A stretch of DNA of 18,948 nt from Halobacteriales archaeon (lineage in GTDB: Archaea; Halobacteriota; Halobacteria; Halobacteriales; SKSH01): NCBI GenBank assembly GCA_007118075.1, contig SKSH01000027.1, forward strand, positions 1 to 18,948, written 5' to 3'. The notes below the pieces were generated by a model. That model made no database searches. It was not told the origin of the DNA and worked only from the letters and a program-made list of their open reading frames with translations. This document shows, one piece after another, positions 15,412 to 18,948 of the stretch (position 1 is its first letter; each line of letters starts with the position of its first letter). A program made the translations under genes and the position numbers.

Positions 15412-15978
15412 ATGGTCAACGTTCACGATGACCCTCTCGAAATCGTCCCATCCCAGTACGAAGAATGGGTCGATGAATTCATCGCTGAACGGGACCGATT
15501 GCGTGAGACCCTCGAGGCAGCAGGACTCTGGTACACCGTTGAGCGGATCCATCATGTTGGCTCAACGGCCGTCCCAGGGCTTGCCGCCAGGGATATTGTT
15601 GATATCGACATCGTCGTCAGGGATACTGCGGTATTCGAAGTTTCCAGGACGATTGAGACCGAACTCGGAGGTACCAGGCAAGAGAACGCTCCTGGTTGGC
15701 ATCCGGTCTTCCGGAGCGTCGATGGGCAACGTCTCAATGATCACGTCTTCGCCAGCTCGAGCAATGGCTGGAAGGTGAGTGTCGTGACCAGGGATGTCCT
15801 GCGGAACCAGCCAGAACTCGCCATGGAGTATGAGCGGCTCAAACGACGGTTGTTGACCGAGCACGATGGGCTCGAAGCCTACTCTGTTGGCAAGACCGGT
15901 TTCATGGAGGAGTTGTTATCAATCGCCAGAAATGAGGAGGCGTTCGAATACGCCTTCGAGATCCCTGATCCACCATAG
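15412..15978 (+). CDS. GrpB/UPF0157-family protein (nucleotidyltransferase fold)
   Basis: A 188-residue cytoplasmic protein of the GrpB family, whose members adopt a nucleotidyltransferase fold. The signature HHVGSTAVPGLAARDIVDIDIVV is visible: the GS pair at 50-51 and the DID acidic pair (Asp64, Asp66) resemble the metal-binding core of nucleotidyltransferases. RLNDHVFASSSNG and the C-terminal YSVGKTGFMEELL also fit the family. No biochemical role is firmly established for most members; proposals include nucleotidyl or CoA-linked transfer. The ATG at 15412 is chosen because it begins just before the family domain; a TTG at 15328 would add 28 unlike residues. No clear promoter is visible. Monocistronic and convergent with the winged-helix regulator. 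Confidence 0.87.
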   Translation: MVNVHDDPLEIVPSQYEEWVDEFIAERDRLRETLEAAGLWYTVERIHHVGSTAVPGLAARDIVDIDIVVRDTAVFEVSRTIETELGGTRQENAPGWHPVFRSVDGQRLNDHVFASSSNGWKVSVVTRDVLRNQPELAMEYERLKRRLLTEHDGLEAYSVGKTGFMEELLSIARNEEAFEYAFEIPDPP

Positions 15979-16054
15979 GTATCTCTCAAGTGCCCCTCAT
16001 CAGTAATCGATCGTAATGAGTTGCCAGCACGGTGACTACCGCTAACTGGTGATG

Positions 16055-16456
16055 TTACCCGGGTGACTGGGTATCGATCTCGATGAACATCCCTTCAGGA
16101 CCATCCATACGAACGGTCAATGCCTGGAACCCCTTCGCAAACTCCTTCGTGTGATGCCCGGACCGTCGAAGGCGGATCGACGTATCAACCAAGCCAACCT
16201 CCACGAGCTTGTTCAGTTTCCGGTAGGTTGTCGAGATCGGCATGTCACAGCGCTCAGAGACCTGCTGAGCGGTACTGAACGAACCCGACATCGACTCGAG
16301 AATCGTCCGGCAGTACTCGTCCTCAAGTGCGGTGAGGATGACGTTGACCTCCGCTTGAGAGAGTACCTCCCGTATATCCGTTGGTTCCTGATAAGAAACG
16401 TGGGGGCGAACCGCACGAGGTCGATTCATACGGTTGATTTCTACCTCCAACCTCAT
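16055..16456 (-). CDS. Winged-helix (ArsR-like) transcriptional regulator, haloarchaeal type
   Basis: A 133-residue DNA-binding protein. The helix-turn-helix core runs from about residue 30 to 95 (AEVNVILTALEDEYCRTILESM, then STAQQVSERCDMPISTTYRKL, then LVEVGLVDTSIRLRRSGHH). The C-terminal strand region (QALTVRMDGPEGMFIEID) is typical of a haloarchaeal family often found near Bat/HTH-10 genes. Target genes are unknown. The start could be ATG 16456 or ATG 16429; 16456 is preferred because a strong TATA-like box sits about 32 bases before it, whereas 16429 would leave a 33-base leader. Same strand as and downstream of the HTH-10 regulator with a 77-base gap and its own promoter. Confidence 0.88.
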   Translation of the reverse strand: MRLEVEINRMNRPRAVRPHVSYQEPTDIREVLSQAEVNVILTALEDEYCRTILESMSGSFSTAQQVSERCDMPISTTYRKLNKLVEVGLVDTSIRLRRSGHHTKEFAKGFQALTVRMDGPEGMFIEIDTQSPG

Positions 16457-16484
16457 CGGTCACCAACCCCGGTACTTGGACAGG

Positions 16485-16491
16485 TTTATAA
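16485..16491 (-). promoter_or_regulatory. TATA-like element of the winged-helix regulator
   Basis: TTATAAA on the minus strand is a near-ideal archaeal TATA box. It predicts initiation at about 16461-16463, a few bases before the ATG at 16456, which supports that start. Confidence 0.6.
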
Positions 16492-16533
16492 CAAATCGAG
16501 AACCGAGGCAACCAATCGTGCTAACAGAGGACA

Positions 16534-17181
16534 CTATCCAATCACGATATCACGGAGCAGTTTCTCAAGTGCCAAATTCACGTGCTCTCGGAAGGTGGTT
16601 GGATCGATATCCAACTCAGCAGCAATCTCCGTCGCATTTGTCCTCCTTGGCCGGCCGAAGTAGCCGGCATGGTAGGCCGTCTCCAGCATCTGCATCTGTC
16701 GGTTGGTGAGCGTTCCAGTATCGATGAGGACGAAATCGTGGTCGCTAACGTCCGTCGGTCCACGAATCAACCGCTGGAGGTCGAAAGTCGGGAATTGCGT
16801 TTGGAAGTCGGTGAAAATCGCCTGGAGATCCTCAAAATTCTTCGAATAGAACTCCAGCGTGAGCTCCCCCTCATCAGCGAGGAACCGTGATATTGGGGTT
16901 TTATGACGACCGAGGCAGGTGCATGGACAATCAGTCACCCCTGGATGGCTGATCCGACAGACAGCAAGTTTGTCAGCGTTGAAAATGATTTCAGCATCGG
17001 TCAGTTCGTCAGGTGAGCCGGTGAAGGTGAACTCAAGCGTCGTAGGGGTTCCGTCTGCAGGCGGGATACTCGTTCGGAAGGAGCTGATCCGTGAACCGGT
17101 CTTCGAAGACAGTTCGGCAAGTGGACAAGGGACAGGTGCTCTGAAGGTGACCGTCGATCGGATACCCTGAGCACGCTCCAT
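16534..17181 (-). CDS. HTH-10 (Bat-type) transcriptional regulator with a CPCTC cluster
   Basis: A 215-residue haloarchaeal regulator. The N-terminal sensor region (about 1-150) has no recognised PAS or GAF motif but contains DCPCTCLGRH, with Cys85, Cys87 and Cys89. Related proteins often carry a CPC pair here; this one adds a third cysteine, suggesting metal or redox sensing (inference). The C-terminal HTH-10 domain spans about 158-213: LTNRQMQMLETAYHAGYF, then NATEIAAELDIDPTTFREH. A frame extension to 17256 overlaps the zinc-ribbon gene and lacks family-like sequence, so the ATG at 17181 is used; a TATA-like element lies about 31 bases upstream. The upstream zinc-ribbon gene is 43 bases away on the same strand, so co-transcription is possible. 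Confidence 0.9.
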   Translation of the reverse strand: MERAQGIRSTVTFRAPVPCPLAELSSKTGSRISSFRTSIPPADGTPTTLEFTFTGSPDELTDAEIIFNADKLAVCRISHPGVTDCPCTCLGRHKTPISRFLADEGELTLEFYSKNFEDLQAIFTDFQTQFPTFDLQRLIRGPTDVSDHDFVLIDTGTLTNRQMQMLETAYHAGYFGRPRRTNATEIAAELDIDPTTFREHVNLALEKLLRDIVIG

Positions 17182-17207
17182 GAGGTGGTATCGAGGGTGA
17201 GAGTGGA

Positions 17208-17216
17208 CTTTATTAT
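17208..17216 (-). promoter_or_regulatory. TATA-like element of the HTH-10 gene
   Basis: ATAATAAAG on the minus strand, centred 31 bases before the ATG at 17181, predicts a leader of about 5 bases. It sits in the 43-base gap after the zinc-ribbon gene, so this regulator can be transcribed on its own. Confidence 0.5.
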
Positions 17217-17224
17217 GATTCCAA

Positions 17225-17389
17225 TTAGATATCTGTTTTCTGAAAGTAATTGGCATTTACGTCAGTTTCACACATGACACAGCCACGCTCGAGCAAGAGG
17301 TCCTTCATCGAGGGATTTACGAGGAGGGAAGCACCGCACTCAGGGCAGCTGAATATGAGCTCACCGTCGTTATTCTTCGTCGCTTCCAC
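17225..17389 (-). CDS. 54-residue CPxCG-type zinc-ribbon protein (GTG start)
   Basis: A small protein that is easily missed because it starts with GTG. It has CPECG (residues 15-19), then VNPSMKDLLLERG and CVMC (37-40), giving two Cys pairs (C15, C18, C37, C40) that fit one zinc. The pattern matches small haloarchaeal zinc ribbons of the type F-x-CPECG-x(n)-NGCPxCG, although here the second knuckle is CVMCE rather than CxxCG. The start is GTG 17389, since an in-frame stop lies 9 codons upstream and no ATG precedes the first knuckle. A TATA-like box 26-27 bases before the GTG supports a leaderless mRNA. It lies directly upstream of the HTH-10 regulator and may be its partner. Role unknown. Confidence 0.85.
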   Translation of the reverse strand: MEATKNNDGELIFSCPECGASLLVNPSMKDLLLERGCVMCETDVNANYFQKTDI

Positions 17390-17411
17390 GGTATGGAAAT
17401 ATTGACTGCTG

Positions 17412-17420
17412 GGTTAATAG
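17412..17420 (-). promoter_or_regulatory. TATA-like element of the zinc-ribbon gene
   Basis: CTATTAACC on the minus strand is centred 27 bases before the GTG at 17389. This decides the GTG start and predicts a leaderless transcript. Confidence 0.55.
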
Positions 17421-17465
17421 ATGGGTAGTGAATCGCATCCCGTGAGAATGGACGGAAGGATATCC

Positions 17466-18683
17466 CTAACCATCCATCCACCAACCAAAGCGCTTCATCC
17501 ACCGCTCCTCATAGTCCATCGGCTTCGTCGAACGTGCATGTTCTTTATGTTCGAGTAAGCGTCGATCGAGAACCGCCCTTGCTTCCCGTATCGCGTGTGT
17601 AGCACCATACCCCTCGCCAGTCCCCATAAACAGTCCTCGATCCGTGTGCAACCGAATCCTGGCCATGATGAGTCGTCTCCCTCTGAGTGTCTCGTCATGT
17701 TCATGGAGATGAATCCGAGCATCCAGTACCGTGAGATTGTTATCCCGGTCGTCGAACCGATCGATCATATCGACAATCCTGTCATAATTGGTATCATCGA
17801 GCAGATCAATCCCGTAGATCTGAACCCCACGACGCTCTGGTGCCTCCCAGGTTAGCGCCTCCAGAATGTCGGTGATCGTGACGATCCCTGCCGCCTCATC
17901 GTCCTCGATGACGACAAGAGATGAACCACCTACATCCTCCATCGCCTCGACGGCCGATCGCAACGATGCCGTTGCTTCGATCACCGCTACCGGGGATGCC
18001 ATGAGATCTCTGACAGGGAGATCGAGCATCCTGGCGAGTTCACCATCGCGTGCGCCGTGACCGCCACGGCGACTCCTGCCTCCTTCGCTTGGTATCTCAC
18101 CACCGAATGAATCTATACCCCCACCGGAGCCTCCCTGGCTTCGGGTCATCTCCCGGATACGCAGGTCAACGAGATCATACAGGCTCAAGATTCCGACCAC
18201 TGAACCGTTGACCACAGGAAGGTGAGCGATTCGATTTCTGCGGAACTGCGGCAACGCCTGACCGAACGTGTTGTCGGCGGAAATCGTCACCAACTCGTCG
18301 CTCCAGACATCGACCACGTCCACTTCATCCAGAGAATCCGTAACCGCCTCCACGATTGCATCAGCCGTAACGACACCACGGAACTCATCCTGCTCGAAGA
18401 CTGGGAGGAGGAAAGCATCACTGTGAATCATCAATTGAGCAGTGCGCCGAACATCCTCGTCGATACGAAGCCTTGGCACCGATACTGCCAGTGAACCCAG
18501 TCGCTGATCCGGTTGATGATGCGAGGTGGCTAGCTGGCGTCGGCTCACCACTCCCTCGTAGGTATCTCCGATGATGACGACACCACGTACCCTTGGATCG
18601 GCGAAGGTTCCCACCAATCGTGAGATGGGTTCAGCTGGGTCGTACGATACAAATTCCGTTGAGATGAGGGGTTCGACGTTCAT
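17466..18683 (-). CDS. Four-CBS-domain protein fused to an HPF/RaiA-like ribosome-hibernation domain
   Basis: A 405-residue cytoplasmic protein. CBS repeats lie at about residues 3-55, 70-118, 125-175 and 222-278; a Gly/Arg/Ser-rich linker (about 180-215) separates the third and fourth. Residues 286-382 resemble the HPF/RaiA fold: a beta strand NLTVLDARIHLHEH, a second MARIRLHTDRGLFMGTGEG, then the helix THAIREARAVLDRRLLEHKEH, matching the pattern in which bacterial HPF ends with an amphipathic helix rich in Lys/Arg. The tail is basic and aromatic (YEERWMKRFGWWM). HPF domains bind the decoding and tRNA sites of the small subunit; CBS pairs bind adenine nucleotides. The inferred role is nucleotide-gated ribosome hibernation. 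An upstream ATG at 18761 adds 26 non-acidic residues; ATG 18683, directly before the first CBS repeat, is preferred but not certain. Confidence 0.88.
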   Translation of the reverse strand: MNVEPLISTEFVSYDPAEPISRLVGTFADPRVRGVVIIGDTYEGVVSRRQLATSHHQPDQRLGSLAVSVPRLRIDEDVRRTAQLMIHSDAFLLPVFEQDEFRGVVTADAIVEAVTDSLDEVDVVDVWSDELVTISADNTFGQALPQFRRNRIAHLPVVNGSVVGILSLYDLVDLRIREMTRSQGGSGGGIDSFGGEIPSEGGRSRRGGHGARDGELARMLDLPVRDLMASPVAVIEATASLRSAVEAMEDVGGSSLVVIEDDEAAGIVTITDILEALTWEAPERRGVQIYGIDLLDDTNYDRIVDMIDRFDDRDNNLTVLDARIHLHEHDETLRGRRLIMARIRLHTDRGLFMGTGEGYGATHAIREARAVLDRRLLEHKEHARSTKPMDYEERWMKRFGWWMDG

Positions 18684-18948
18684 GATGACACTCGCTGCTC
18701 GGCCTCGATGAGACTCGTTTGCCTGTAAGAGACGATTCAGAGCGGGACGGGATACCCCCATCGTGAATTCTCAATGGGGAAGAATGCACCCCTCGATTCA
18801 TCACAGCCGCGTGTCACCTCTCCGATGAGAACATCGTGAACCCGTTGGAGCAATCTCAGCCGTGGTTCCCGTTCCAAAGGGTATCACGAACAAGGATTGA
18901 ACAGAGTGCATCCCCGCATCACTGTCCAGCTGCTCTCCCAATGGGTAC
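18684..18948. other. No recognised gene at the right end
   Basis: This 265-base stretch holds the alternative upstream start of the CBS-HPF gene (18761) and otherwise only short frames under 40 codons with no family resemblance. No TATA-like element is clearly placed for the CBS-HPF gene; TCTTACAGG (minus strand, about 18723-18731) is the nearest AT-containing candidate. Confidence 0.4.

Noticed and set aside
1..18948. CRISPR array, insertion sequence, integrase or attachment site
   Set aside because: No regularly spaced direct repeats, transposase or integrase motifs, or terminal inverted repeats were seen on reading both strands.

Overview
The window looks like a chromosomal segment of a haloarchaeon (class Halobacteria). 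The proteins are rich in Asp and Glu, the solute-binding protein has a twin-arginine plus lipobox signal typical of haloarchaeal lipoproteins, and most start codons sit about 26-30 bases downstream of an archaeal TATA-like element with no Shine-Dalgarno, which implies leaderless mRNAs. Several families are archaeal or haloarchaeal (MTH865 family, HTH-10/Bat-type regulator, small CPxCG zinc ribbon, CBS-HPF fusion). I see no mobile element, CRISPR array, rRNA or tRNA, and no genus can be assigned from sequence alone.

Layout. Bases 1-3498 (minus strand) hold a LIV-type ABC importer operon: binding protein, LivH, LivM and the first 21 codons of the next gene, probably the LivG ATPase. Divergent from it is a long-chain-type acyl-CoA synthetase (3620-5635), which converges with an acyl-CoA dehydrogenase (5641-6780). 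A cupin/zinc-ribbon protein (6840-7292) is divergent from a zinc-independent quinone oxidoreductase (7374-8345). A membrane protein with paired cysteines (8354-9181) and a large AidB-like acyl-CoA dehydrogenase (9307-11142) follow on the minus strand, with a small MTH865-family gene divergent from the latter (11240-11497). Then come an aldo/keto reductase, a prolyl-oligopeptidase-family peptidase and a two-CBS protein (all minus), and a GrpB-family protein (plus).

The right end (16055-18683, all minus) is a block of regulators: a winged-helix protein, an HTH-10 regulator with a CPCTC cluster, a 54-residue zinc ribbon started by GTG, and a four-CBS protein fused to an HPF/RaiA-like ribosome-hibernation domain.

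How the genes fit together. The left third reads as import and CoA activation of a carboxylic acid followed by dehydrogenation of the acyl-CoA (beta-oxidation type). That would make the LIV-type importer a carboxylate rather than amino-acid transporter; this is inference from context. The middle genes are mostly single-gene redox or peptidase units with their own promoters. The right end combines ligand-sensing CBS modules, metal-binding ribbons and transcription factors, suggesting energy or stress sensing. Nothing here is clearly a wholly new system. The best candidates for a second look are the CBS4-HPF fusion, the zinc-ribbon/HTH-10 pair and the importer/CoA-ligase cluster.
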